A DNA stretch of 64,000 nucleotides from Jaltomata sinuosa (taxonomy: Eukaryota > Streptophyta > Magnoliopsida > Solanales > Solanaceae), in contig QJPP01000833.1 in assembly GCA_003996215.1 (NCBI GenBank), positions 124,001-188,000 of the forward strand. Direction: 5' to 3'. Both the position numbers and the translations under genes were made by a program. Shown here in pieces: positions 33,801 through 44,699 of the stretch (the stretch's first letter is position 1; the number at the start of each line of letters is the position of its first letter). Below the pieces are notes generated by a model. That model was not told the origin of the DNA. It searched no databases and saw only the letters and a list, made by a program, of their open reading frames with translations.

Positions 33801-36800
33801 CAAATGTTTTCTCTTGGAGAAAATGGGGATGGACCCCTTAAAAAGATAGCAGAAGAGAGAAATTTGATAAATCAGAGGGATTCTTATGGTGGTAGGCAAC
33901 CAGCTGGTTCAAGGGCTCCTAGATCAGCCAAAACAACCATTGTTTCCATCTCACCGTTATCTGTCTTAGAATCGAAGTGGCTACACCTTGTTGCTGTTTT
34001 ATCAGATGGCAGAAGGATGTATCTTTCCACCTCTTCTTCTGGTGGAAACAATAGTACTGCTGGAAGTTTCGGTGGTCTTAACCATCAGAAGCCAAACTGC
34101 TTAAAAGTTGTAACGACTAGGCCAGCTCCTCCTCTAGGGCCAGGTAGTGGGCTTCCATTTGGAGCTGCATCTCTTGCTAGTAGATCACAGAGTGAAGATC
34201 TGTCACTGAAGATAGAATCAGCGTATTATTCTGCTGGGACTCTTGTCCTTTCTGATTCATCTCCATCAACTGTTTCTTCTCTTCTTATTGTAAATCGGGA
34301 TTCAAGTTCTCAATCTTCTTCAAGTAGCTTGGGAGCAGGTGGTAGGAGTTCCCGCCCACTCCGTGAATTGGTGTCATCCCTTCCCATTGAAGGAAGGATG
34401 CTTTTCGTGGCAGATGTTCTACCCCCACCAGATACAACAGCTGCGGTGCAGTCACTTTATTTACAGCTGGAGTTCGGCTATGACAACTCAGTGGAATCCT
34501 GTGAAAGAACTTCGGGTAAACTTTGGGCTAGAGGTGATCTTTCAACCCAACATATATTACCAAGAAGGAGAATTGTCATATTCAGCACTATGGGCATGAT
34601 GGAAGTAGTTTTTAACAGACCAGTCGATGTACTCAGGAGACTATTGGAATCCAATTCGCCTAGGTCATTATTAGAGGATTTCTTCAGTCGTTTTGGATCT
34701 GGAGAGTCCGCTGCCATGTGTTTAATGCTTGCTGCAAGGATAATCTATACTGAGACCTTAGTAAGTAACGTTGCTGCTGAGAGGGCAGCTGAAGCATATG
34801 AGGATCCAAGACTTGTTGGAGTACCACAGCTAGAAGGTAGTGGTGCATTTTCAAATACTAGAGCTCCAGCTGGAGGATTTAGCATGGGCCAGGTTGTGCA
34901 GGAAGCTGAGCCTGTTTTCTCCGGTGCTCATGAAGGTCTATGCTTATGCTCATCAAGGTTACTTCTACCTTTGTGGGAGCTTCCTGTTTTTATCACGAAA
35001 GGAAGCATAGCTTCTTCAGACGCATTTGACAATGTAGTAATTGTCTGCCGACTTCCTGGTGAGTCGATGCAAATCTTGGAAGACAAGATACGTTCTTTGG
35101 AGAAGTTCCTGAGATCTAGGAGGAATCAGAGAAGGGGACTTTATGGTTGTGTTGCTGGCTTAGGTGACTTGACAGGCTCAATTTTGATTGGAACTGGCTC
35201 GGATATGGGGGCTGGTGACAGAAGTATGGTAAGAAATCTATTTGGATCTTATGCTCGCAATGTTGAGTCCAATGAAGGTGGACCATCAAACAAAAGGCAA
35301 CGACTTCCTTACAGTTCTGCAGAACTTGCTGCCATGGAGGTAAATGTTTTAAAGAATTGGTTCTCTTTTATTCGAAGGCATAGCTCACTTGCAAAGCCAA
35401 CCGGAATGTTTTACAGGTTAGAGCAATGGAGTGTATCAGGCAATTGCTCCTTAGATGTGGCGAAGCCCTATTTTTGCTGCAACTTCTTGCACAACATCAC
35501 GTGACACGCTTGATTCAGAATTTTGATGCTAATATCAAGCAGGCCCTAGTTCAGTTGACATTCCATCAACTAGTTTGTTCGGAAGAGGGAGATAAACTTG
35601 CTACGAGACTTGTATCTGCCCTCATGGAGGTACTTTAACATGCACGATATTTCGTTTTTTCGAATGCGGGTGATTTCAGTTTGGTATTAAGTAGTTGTTT
35701 CTTGCTTGCAAAAGTGATTTCCATTTTAGTATGTTTATTGCTTGCAAAGGGAAGAATTGTTAGATTTCCGTATTAGTATGTTTATTGCTTGCACTAAATG
35801 CATATTTCATCAAGCACGGTTTATCTGCTTCTCCAGCATTACACTGGCCCAGATGGCAGGGGAACTGTTGACGACATAAGTGGTAGACTACGAGAGGGTT
35901 GTCCGAGTTATTACAAAGAATCTGATTACAAGTTCTACTTAGCAGTTGAATCGCTTGAAAGAGCTGCTGCTACATTAGATGCAGAGGAGAGAGAAAACCT
36001 TGCGAGAGAGGCATTCAATTACCTCAGCAAAGTTCCAGAGTCTGCAGATCTACGGACTGTATGTAAACGTTTTGAAGATCTGAGGTTGGTTCATTTAGAT
36101 CCATCTTCTCCTTCATCTTAGATTCAGTTTTGTTCATTACCTAGATTGGTGGTGTCTCGTGCTTAGCATGCTATAATATTGCAGATTTTATGAAGCTGTG
36201 GTCCTATTACCTCTGCAAAAGGCACAAGCTCTTGACCCTGCTGGTGACGCTTTTAATGAGCAAATAGATGCTGGAATTCGAGAGCATGCACTTGCTCAAC
36301 GTGAGCAGTGCTACGAGATTATTGCCAGTGCTTTGCATTCTTTAAAAGGTGAAGCTTCAAAGAGGGAATTTGGATCTCCTATCAGACCTATTGCTCAATC
36401 TACTCTTGATCAAACTTCTCGGAAAAAGTATATACGCCAGATTGTCCAACTTGGTGTACAATCTTCAGACACAGTTTTTCATCAGAATCTGTATCGAACC
36501 TTAATTGATTTGGGCCTGGAAGATGAACTACTGGAATATGGTGGCCCTGATTTGGTACCTTTTCTGCAAAATTCTGGCCGTGAACCTACAAACGAGGTTC
36601 GTCTATTGTGGTTTTCTATTTATATACTGCTTATATTTCTCGTGTGTGATCCTCGGCATTGATCATATCGAGTTCTTCATCACATTATTAGCATCCAGTT
36701 TTCTTGCATTAATGTTTTGGCGTTTTTAGGCGACCAATTTCCTGAGCGATGAGTTCTTTCAGTTTCTTCGTTTTCTTCACTTGGTTTCACAGGTTCGTGC

Positions 36801-39800
36801 TGCCTCTGCAGTGGTATCTCCAACTTCACCATTAGCTCATGCTAGAGTACCTGCGCCATCCAACCAAGCAAAATATTTTGAGCTTTTGGCTCGTTATTAT
36901 GTTTTGAAGCGGCAGCACGTTCTTGCAGCCCATGTTTTGGTGAGGCTGGCAGAAAGGCGCTCCACTGATGCAGGGGATGCTCCTACTTTAGAACAAAGGT
37001 TCTTATTCCAACTGACCTAATAAATATTTACTCCTATTTTTCACGATTGAGCATAATTGGTGTGAGTTAATTCTGCGAAGGCACAGAAGAAAGAAACTTA
37101 TTCTTAAGATTACACTGTTATGCTGATGGGTGTGCAGACTGCACTTTGTATCTAGATGTGTGAAAACTGAAACAGAAGACTAATGTTATCGATTCATAAT
37201 CTTTGCTTGAATGTTTCATTTATGTCTTGACATAGTGCTGCAATTCATTGTATGATATACCTTTATCATAGAAATTTGAACGGGAGATATACCTGTAAAC
37301 TAGAGTTGATGAGTTTGTATTGCAAACTATGTAGAGTATTTTCCTTTCTTTCACTATATTTATAATAAAGGTAGTTTGACTAAGCAGATTTATCTTCACT
37401 AAATTTATAATAAAGGTAGTTTGACTAAGCAGATTTATCACAAACTACTAATTCTTATATGTGAAACAGTTCTTATCTTATTTAGTACTCCATCTATCCA
37501 AAATTATTTGTTGCCATTTGACTGCACAAGGAGTTTGAGATGTTTAAGTTGGTGTTCCTAAAGAATTTTTCTATTACTGCACCCTTATAACCTGTGTTTT
37601 AAATTCAAGGACTTGCAATTCTGCGATCTAAATTCTGAACGTAATATTCACATTCATTTGTAACATTTAATGAGGGCCATAATAATGTCTTGTTTTTTCT
37701 AGCATGGCAGTTTCCTGCTGTTGCAAATCTGCAATTTCAGCTGCTGTTACTGCCTTGTGGCAAAGTACTTTTAGATTTATTGAGGGTGGGAGCACTACTG
37801 ATTCTTTCAAACATAGAGATATAGAAAGAGAAAGTAGTTGCCTATGCTGTTCCTCTACAGAGGGAGTCTTAATTTGTCATTGTTTAGCTGTTTATGTTAC
37901 TCAGAACGAACCTCATTTTGTTTCCTTCTGTCCCATTTTGTATCACTCTATTTGATTGTGCACTAACTTTTTCTTGATAGTAGTGGAAGAAAATATATAG
38001 TGGCTGAAAAGTTTGATAAAATAAAACATCACAGTAGAGTTCAAATACAAAGTCTAAATTTGTTGGTAAAATATTATTAAATTCTTGAAACTTGTGAAAG
38101 CTATTGAGATGAGCTTAAACAGAGCAACATGGTTAGTGAGGATTCATATAGCCGACCCCTACGTGCTTGGGATTGGGGCATAGTTGTTGTGGAAGACTTA
38201 AATTTGTATAAAAGCATATTGCTAGTGGAATGGTACCAAACACTTTTGGGATGTGTTGAAGATGGAAAGAATGTTAAACATATTTATATGGAGGAAATTC
38301 ATTTTTGTATTTAATAGAAATTTGTTGTGAGACCAGAGTTTGCTATCTAATTTGGGTAATGACAGGCGGCAATACTTGAGTAATGCTGTTTTACAAGCAA
38401 AGAGTGCCCATGACACGGATGGTATGAGTGGTTCTTCCCGGGGTGCTCTTGACAATGGGCTGCTTGATTTGCTCGAAGGAAAGCTTGCTGTTCTTCAGTT
38501 TCAAATAAAAATTAAAGATGAACTGGAGGCTATGGCTTCCAGGTTAGAGGCATCTACAAGCACATCTGAATCTGGTGGAACATCACCCAATATGAGTAAC
38601 ATTCTTCGGGAAAAAGCCAAGGAGTTAACGATGGAATTGAAGAGCATTACGCAGCTGTATAATGACTATGCTGTTCCTTTTGAGATATGGGAGGTATGAA
38701 ACAATCAACACGCATTTGTCACCATGTGCTTTACTTTATTTTTTAATTTTTTGTGCTCTACTTTATGAATGATCTTTTTTGTTTTCTTAAAGAAACTCAT
38801 AGAATAAGCTTTTTTTTTTCCCTCTCATGAATGCTCTGGTAGATAACTCTAGATCTTGAATAGGTCTATTCTTCATGGGTCTATCTCAAAAAGTGATTGT
38901 ATTCATGAATTGCATAACAAGTGAGACCATATAGGTGACTTCTGGATTATAAACTAATAAGAGCAATAGAATATGCCGACTGCTGTTATATGTAACTTTT
39001 CAATACCAAATTTCCTGTTTGTAAGAGTCACTGCAACTATATGGGCTTCTTGTGTTTCAAAAAATGAAAAAGAAGAAAAGAGCAACTACATGGGGTTTCT
39101 ATGCAGCAGTGCCAGAGGACAACTCAAAAGCTCATATCTAAACATCACAGTTTGTAAATGGGGGTGACATTTCAGCTTGTGAATGCTTCCCGAAGTTCTT
39201 CAGCGATTTCCACTTATCCCCTCCTTTTCCTTCACTCTTTTCCTCATAGGATTTAAAGAAAGAAAATCTTCATGCCAAGGATTTGTCAATTCCATTCTTA
39301 ATTTTACGTCCTATTTGTAAGAAATGGATATTGCGCCTAACTTAACCCCAAAGGCTATCTCATGAGATGAGTATTATTGACGACTATATAAGGAGGCAAA
39401 TAACCCCATTCCACATCAATGTGGGGCTCTAACACCCCACCCCTAGCATGCTTTGCACTGGACATTTGGAGCGTGGAGCCGTGGACAATAAGAATTTTTG
39501 ATACCACTTAAAGAAGTGGATCTTGAGCCTAACTCAAACACTAAAGCTACCTCATGAGGTGAGGATTGCCCGACCATATAAGGAGGCTAACACCCCCATC
39601 CTACACCGATGTGGGATTTTAACACCATCTTTCATACACCATTGGCAGTGATCGGCTAGGGCATATTGCTTAATGTGCAAAAATATCTCTATAATTTGAA
39701 TATAGTTGACTAGCCTCCCAAAAGAATCAAAGAGAAAGGTAAAGTCACCAGCTAATGAAAATTGGTACTTTTGAATTACTTTCATCTCTCGAACACTAAG

Positions 39801-41359
39801 AGATTGATTAATTTTGTCGTCATTTAAGTTCTCCAATTTCAGGCAAACCAAATCAAGTTTCTTTTTTCTTGTTTCTGACTTACAGATATGTCTGGAGATG
39901 TTGTACTTTGCTAGCTACTCTGGTGATGCTGATAGCAGCATAGTGCGAGAGACTTGGGCTAGGCTCATTGATCAAGCTCTTATGAGGGGTGGGATTGCTG
40001 AAGCTTGTGCTGTACTGAAGAGGGTTGGTTCCCATGTGTATCCCGGAGATGGAGCTGTTTTACCATTTGATACTCTCTGTCTTCACCTTGAGAAGGCTGC
40101 ACTGGTATGGGCTATTTCCCCTTTTGAGCTGCCCCTGCCTATTTTCATTCTGTTAGTTCCTTTGCATGTGCTTTCATCTAGTTCAATGCTTCATTTTGGA
40201 ATTTAAACTTAATTGAATCTTTAATACTGCGAAGGAGCAAGTGGTTTCTGGTGCTGAATCTGTTGGAGATGAAGATATTCCTAGGGCTCTTTTAGCTGCT
40301 TGCAAGGGTGCAGTAGAGCCTGTATTAAATACTTATGACCAGCTGTTATCCAGTGGGGCAGTGTTGCCAGCTCCAAATCTTAGATTGCGTCTCCTGCGTT
40401 CCGTGCTGGCTTTACTTCGTGAATGGGCACTTTCTGTCTTTGCACAGGGAATGGGTACAAGTGTTATTGGAGCCTCTCTGATTCTTGGTGGAACTTTATC
40501 ATTAGGACAGACCACAGTTGTTAATCAAGGTGTTCGCGATAAAATAACAAGTGCAGCAAATCGGTTAGTTTCCCATCTGAGGTTACTAATATATGTCTTC
40601 TCGCTCATTTCAGCTGTATCCTAGATAGGCTTTTAGACTCTTTCGTTATCTTCTGCATGCTATGCTTCTACCAATCTGGCTGGTTTGCTATAGCTTAGAA
40701 TTTATTAAATGTTTTACGGTGCACCAGTTTACCAGTGTCCTTTTTCTCTGCTTTTTTGGGTGTCCTAGGAGAGAGGAGTTGTTAGATCATTACTTTTAAC
40801 TTAATCTATGATTCACATGTGCCTAACGTATGTGTTGTGATGGAACTGAGAATCTCTGGTGTTTGTTCTGTTTCCTTATTCTTTTTGTTTAAAAGTGTTA
40901 GATATTTTGAGCTTTTAGTGCTTTTTTTCCTCATCTTTTTTGTTGTTTATTCTTGCCGGGTTGTGGGTGTGGGGAGGGGGGTTTACTAGAGAAGAGAGCT
41001 GGAAATGTGTGAAGAAAAGGTTGGTTATAACCTTGTTGGTTACACTTTACCCTTTCCAGATTTCACTTGTGGGATTACACTGGGTACGTTGTTGTTGTTG
41101 TTGTTGTAAGATGTCTATTTCTCACGGAGAGTAATGCCTTTCGTATATTAGAATTTGCATACTCATCTCATTTCGTCGTTGCATATGTTTATTTGTGCAT
41201 ACCTAAATCCGTTCATTTTTTTTCTTCTTCGGTTTAAGCAGATATATGACAGAAGTTCGAAGATTACCTCTTCCACAAAATCAGACTGAAGCCGTCTATC
41301 GAGGTTTTCGTGAACTTGAAGAATCATTGTTAAGTCCGTCCCCTTTTGAACGGTTTTGA
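27864..41359 (+). CDS. NUP155: Nuclear pore protein NUP155, 13 exons
   Basis: A scaffold nucleoporin of the inner ring of the nuclear pore. Exons are 27864-28025, 29848-30017, 30664-30790, 33211-33473, 33692-35339, 35417-35629, 35837-36084, 36185-36596, 36793-36998, 38366-38693, 39886-40104, 40235-40563 and 41242-41359. All have GT/AG borders and phases that close, giving 1480 residues, near the roughly 1460 of Arabidopsis NUP155. The N-terminus (ENEIVMRDVTNAGLVVSDRIGR) and the beta-propeller segment (GIFPEIRRAWASVDN, DPYAEVSLQPLPDYTIPSDG) match the family. The long exon 5 covers residues about 242-790. The helical C-terminal half runs through TGPDGRGTVDDISGRLREGC, LLDLLEGKLAVLQFQIKIKDE and GDADSSIVRETWARLIDQAL to EESLLSPSPFERF. 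Open frames that run past exon 5 and exon 12 are intron read-through. No defects were seen. Confidence 0.97.
28519..28634 (+). mobile_element. TS-type SINE in NUP155 intron 1
   Basis: 116 bp from GAGCCGAGGGTCTTTTGCGA to GGGTATGTTGTTGTT, flanked by the perfect 13-bp repeat GAAGTAAGAATTT (28506-28518, 28635-28647). Confidence 0.88.
28838..28882 (+). pseudogene. Partial duplicate of NUP155 exon 1 end
   Basis: The 45 bases before a donor-like GTAAAG match the last 45 bases of exon 1 with 7 differences. The read-out keeps YASHPYTAQ but changes neighbouring residues (S-T for S-R, S-H for P-R). The downstream 'ggcaatcattatcttcggagcttcgaagattc' and 'tttctttgggtttggttgg' also repeat sequence that follows real exon 1. 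The unit as a whole was therefore duplicated in tandem. Confidence 0.8.
29080..29300 (+). mobile_element. LINE-1 reverse transcriptase fragment
   Basis: Reads as NKALLVKWLWRF, then 'WRGIIKDKYG' and 'TLTFGCGLWKKIK' on the plus strand. This is the block just C-terminal of the reverse transcriptase core in plant L1 elements. It is short, contains a stop and lies in NUP155 intron 1. Confidence 0.75.
30817..31420 (-). mobile_element. 5'-truncated LINE-1 with zf-RVT domain and poly(A)
   Basis: In NUP155 intron 3, antisense to the gene. On the minus strand an open frame to 30982 reads LLTRDRLAVWG, CVLCGTETESNEHLFFSC and VYLIWQERNQ, the zinc-binding domain that ends plant L1 ORF2. A poly(A) tail follows, seen as the T run 30817-30833. 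Only the 3' end of the element is present. Confidence 0.85.
31425..31790 (-). mobile_element. Ty3/gypsy 3' LTR fragment with polypurine tract
   Basis: On the minus strand 'aagtgggggagaatg' (PPT-like) is followed by TAACAACTCAACCCTTCTTTTCGAGC-type sequence, the usual start of a Solanaceae gypsy 3' LTR. It runs left to about 31425, where the LINE-1 begins. Sequence to the right (31790-32560) is probably its decayed internal region, but no domain is readable. Confidence 0.55.
37351..37440. repeat. Tandem duplication in NUP155 intron 9
   Basis: Two copies of about 46 bp, each containing ATTTATAATAAAGGTAGTTT and 'gactaagcagatttatc', lie head to tail and are nearly identical. Confidence 0.9.
38137..38195 (+). 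mobile_element. SINE/LINE tail fragment
   Basis: 'gattcatatagccgacccct...cttgggattggggcatagttgttgt' is a tail commonly found at Solanaceae retroposon 3' ends. No 5' part is visible. It lies in NUP155 intron 9. Confidence 0.4.
39316..39624 (-). mobile_element. TRIM element in NUP155 intron 10
   Basis: Two direct repeats of about 118 bp (39316-39434 and 39507-39624) flank a short interior. On the minus strand the right repeat starts TGTTAAAATCCCACATCGG and is followed by TGGTATCA, the initiator-Met primer binding site. The left repeat starts TGTTAGAGCCCCACATTG. The repeats have diverged visibly and the flanks (CTATT, CCATC) are only a weak target duplication, so it is older than the TRIM at 54452. 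Confidence 0.8.
40960..41109 (+). mobile_element. TS-type SINE, decayed, in NUP155 intron 12
   Basis: Only the 3' half is clear: 'ccctttccagatttcacttgtgggattacactgggtacg' followed by five to six GTT repeats ending at 41107. Confidence 0.6.
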
Positions 41360-41549
41360 TTTTTATGATTATCATATGCTTGTACAATATCCTGCCTTTT
41401 TCTTCTCCTTCATTGTGTACTGATTTGAACAATACAAATAATTTCTCTTGAACTATATTTTATTAGTTCTGATTTCAGCATTGCCCTGATACTACTTCCT
41501 GTAGCATGTGACAATACTCCGGGCTCGGCTAGTACGAGAGATAAAGGAT

Positions 41550-41640
41550 AACTAATCCTGGAATTAACTTTAGGATGAGTTTATCCCATGTTTGGTTGGG
41601 ATAATTAATCCCAGGATAACTTGTTCCCCAATCAAATGAA
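41550..41640. mobile_element. MITE fragment related to the one at 49966
   Basis: Contains 'ggataactaatcctggaatt' and 'gggataattaatcccaggataacttgttcccc', an inverted arrangement also seen at 49966-50144. Termini are incomplete. It lies 190 bp past the NUP155 stop. Confidence 0.45.
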
Positions 41641-42199
41641 AGCTGAAGACAGCAATGACCGAGTTGCCCTAGAATCGGAAAATGGTATTTTCTCGATTTG
41701 AAGGTCGATAGAACTAATGTACTAGATGTGAAAACTGAAAACAGGATATGAATATGCTGTAATTTTGAATTGGTGTATGAATACATTCACTACATGAATC
41801 TATTATAGCCAACTTGGTAATTTGATGATTCTGTAAAGGCATAATAATACATTTAAAAATCGTATTTAAATAATGTTCGTCAGTTATGGTCAATAACTTT
41901 ACGAGGAAAGGATATTGGTGTGGGCATACATGGAATGTGATTTATTGTAAGCACATTTTCCCTAGCTTGTGTTTCTCCATTGAAGAAAATTGTACTTACC
42001 AAGCCCTCACTCTATACCTTGTTAGATAAAGAACAATAACTGCCAACAAGAACATTCCCAACTATCATTTGCCTAAAAACTTCAATGCCAAAAAAATAAA
42101 CAATCATCTCTACAGTATCCTGGTAAAATTTAAAAAATTAACATGATCACAACACAAAATTAAGATAAGTAGGACACACTATTATCCCAAAGGACAAAA

Positions 42200-42775
42200 A
42201 TGCTGTTGTTGAATCTTGATATGGTGTGATATTGTTCATTTTAAGTCAAGTTCGCACGGTTGTTTCCAAAAGGTCTCATACCATTAAGAGTATCTGACAC
42301 CTTATAAGTAGCCTTTTTTCTATCTGCTATCAATGTGGGACTTTGTCTGCAAATCAAACGATCTCCCTCTCGAATTAAGTGAACATAACCTATCATCTTA
42401 TGCGCTTATCTAGAGATTAACTATATGTCACTTACATTAACTGATTATTTATAGCCACTAAAGTCCACTAACGTCTTTTTGTGTGTAGATCTTCAAAGTT
42501 ATGGGTACAAATAGCAAATCGGCTCGTAGACGGGCAAAGACACTAAGTCAGGGTCCGTGCTATCACTCTGCTATATCCGTACTCGTCTCGCTGAACCATT
42601 GATTCTCATAGCAGTTATTGAGTTAAAATAATTCAAAAATACTCTTAACATGATACTTACTCAAGTCTGCACGGTTTTCCTCAAAAGACTTCACACTATT
42701 GAAAATATCCAACACCTTATAAGCAACTCTTTTTTTTTTAGCTTTCAATGTGGATTTTATTCGCACCCAACAAAA
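42200..42775 (-). mobile_element. Decayed TRIM-like direct repeats
   Basis: Two diverged repeats of about 130 bp (42240-42375 and 42640-42770) share, in order, 'cgcacggtt', 'aaaagg/actt', 'caccttataag', 'ctatcaatgtggg/gat' and 'gcacccaac'-like words. On the minus strand each starts like a TRIM LTR (gttgggtgc..cacattga). I could not find an initiator-Met primer site, so identification is tentative. Confidence 0.45.
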
Positions 42776-43014
42776 ATCTGTTTATAAATAACATAAAATA
42801 CAACAGAGGTGCCAAATGCAGTAACAAAAGAAAAGTATCAAAGGCTAAACGAGAAGATGAAAATGCTTTCCCAGGAGAAGTCAATCAAAATATCTTGGAG
42901 CTAAACATAGTTTAAGATGACATCAGATGTATGACGCTTAAGTAATTAGATATTGGAGTATTTTTCATGAAGGACAAGGACTATAATTTTTTTTCGAAAA
43001 GGGTCAAATATATC

Positions 43015-43135
43015 CATGTACTATCAGAAATGATTTAAATATACCCCTCGTTATACTTTCAGTCCAAATATACTTCTCTCGTTATATTTTCGGTTCAAAT
43101 ATACCCCTCTCATTATACTTTGATGCAAATTTGCC
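43015..43135. repeat. Tandem units of about 35 bp
   Basis: Three to four imperfect units carry 'caaatatacccctctcgttatactttcggt'-type sequence. The pattern is intergenic and non-coding. Confidence 0.7.
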
Positions 43136-43689
43136 CTTCATTTTAACGGAATGACATGTGGCATGCTCAAAATAAAATGACCCGCCTCAATTTTAGATAC
43201 CCGATTCACTTTACAAACTCAACCATAACCAGCCCAACTTGAACCCTATACTTCATTTTTTTGTCTCGTCTTTTTCTTCTTTTCTATTTCATCCAACCTC
43301 CATCAATGAAAATGTTCTTTTCTTACCTAATGTGTCATTAAAAATTTTGATAAATAGATTTGCTTAATATACAAAATATATAGAGAGGAAATGGAATTTG
43401 AGGACCACATAATGTCATCCATATTGTAAGAAAATAAGCAAAAAGATTACCTTATCAAGATCAGGTTGTATAAGAGCACTATGATCATTACATAATAGCA
43501 ATTCTCCAGGATAAAATGTGCCTCATCAATGCATTGTACCTCCATAAAATCTGATAGACTATTCCTCAAATGCTTAAGTTCTTCAACAATCGACATAAAA
43601 GCAGATGCAAAGTCAAGAAAAATATCAAAGGATATAAGTGAACAAAATGTATCTAGATATATGAGCGATTAATATCATAGATGCTATTA

Positions 43690-44695
43690 ATTGTAGCTGT
43701 TGAAACACAATGATCTCTGAATCTATATTCAAGATATTGTGAAACTGTGATAAAGTTTTGATGATTGACAAATTGTGTACAAGTGACATTCACATGCTAA
43801 AGAAGAAAGATAGAAGTGTCAAGAACCAACTCTTCACAGATTTCCAAATAGAAGAGACACACAAAGTAACACTACCGAAAAATACATCTGAGAAGATGTT
43901 CCTTTGAGCAGAGAAGGAGACTGTCAAAGATAGAAGATTGAGACTGTTCATGTTTGCATCAGATTTCCTTGAAGGATTGCAATACGGGAGAATTGTAAAT
44001 CTACAAGAAAATGAAAAGCTATACAAGGAAAGTTACCATAAACTTGCACATGAAATTTGTTTCAACGAAGGAGATGAAGAAGCCCTTCGCGTCAACAAGA
44101 GGAAGACCAAATCAAATTAGGACTGGATTCTTGGCAAGTCTTAAACAATATCTAACTTGAATTGAAAAAACTGAAAGGCAATGACTTACTCCTATATAAA
44201 CAACACGTCAATCAAACTTTGGAGTTTAACGACATCCAACACAGAGTCCTTAGGGTATTTCCAATTCTGCTAAAGAGTCTCAAGAAGAAGATGTTGTCAC
44301 AACAAAGAACATGTTCCTATCAAGTTTTATAAATATAACTATTTAATTTGTAATAGTTAATTTCTTGGAGTGGTTTCAAGGCAGGATCATAATTGCATTC
44401 TTTTAGATTGTAGTAAGCGTTGTATTGAGTTGTAAATGAACTTTCTTGATTGGATAGAAGTCATTGAAGAAGAGTAGAGAGGGTATAAAAGACGAAATTG
44501 ATAAGAACAATTTCTTAGGTGTTACAAAAGCAGTTGTAGACCTTAAATTTTAGTGAAGAGTTGGATTGTGGTTTTTAAATCCTAAGGGAAGGGAGTATTT
44601 CATATTAAATATTTGTGTTAATTTACTTTTTGCAATTTACTTTCTTGCATAGTTACTCGAAGAACCTGGTCCTTATGATTCTTTGCTTTAGGATG
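43690..44695. mobile_element. Possible Ty1/copia-type LTR remnant
   Basis: 'gttttgatgattgacaaa' near 43757 and a long non-coding A/G-rich stretch ending near 'gaagaacctggtcc...ttaggatgcaac' resemble long LTRs of Sirevirus-like copia elements. No gag or pol coding and no paired LTR is found, so this is a weak call. Confidence 0.3.
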
Positions 44696-44699
44696 CAAC

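Noticed and set aside
35340..35504. Continuation of the long NUP155 open frame past 35339
   Set aside because: Family comparison requires ELAAMEVRAMECIRQ, which needs splicing 35339 to 35417. The continuation is intron read-through.
43938..44120. Lys/Glu-rich open frame (60 codons)
   Set aside because: It lies in a probable LTR remnant, has no domain and no upstream or downstream exons.
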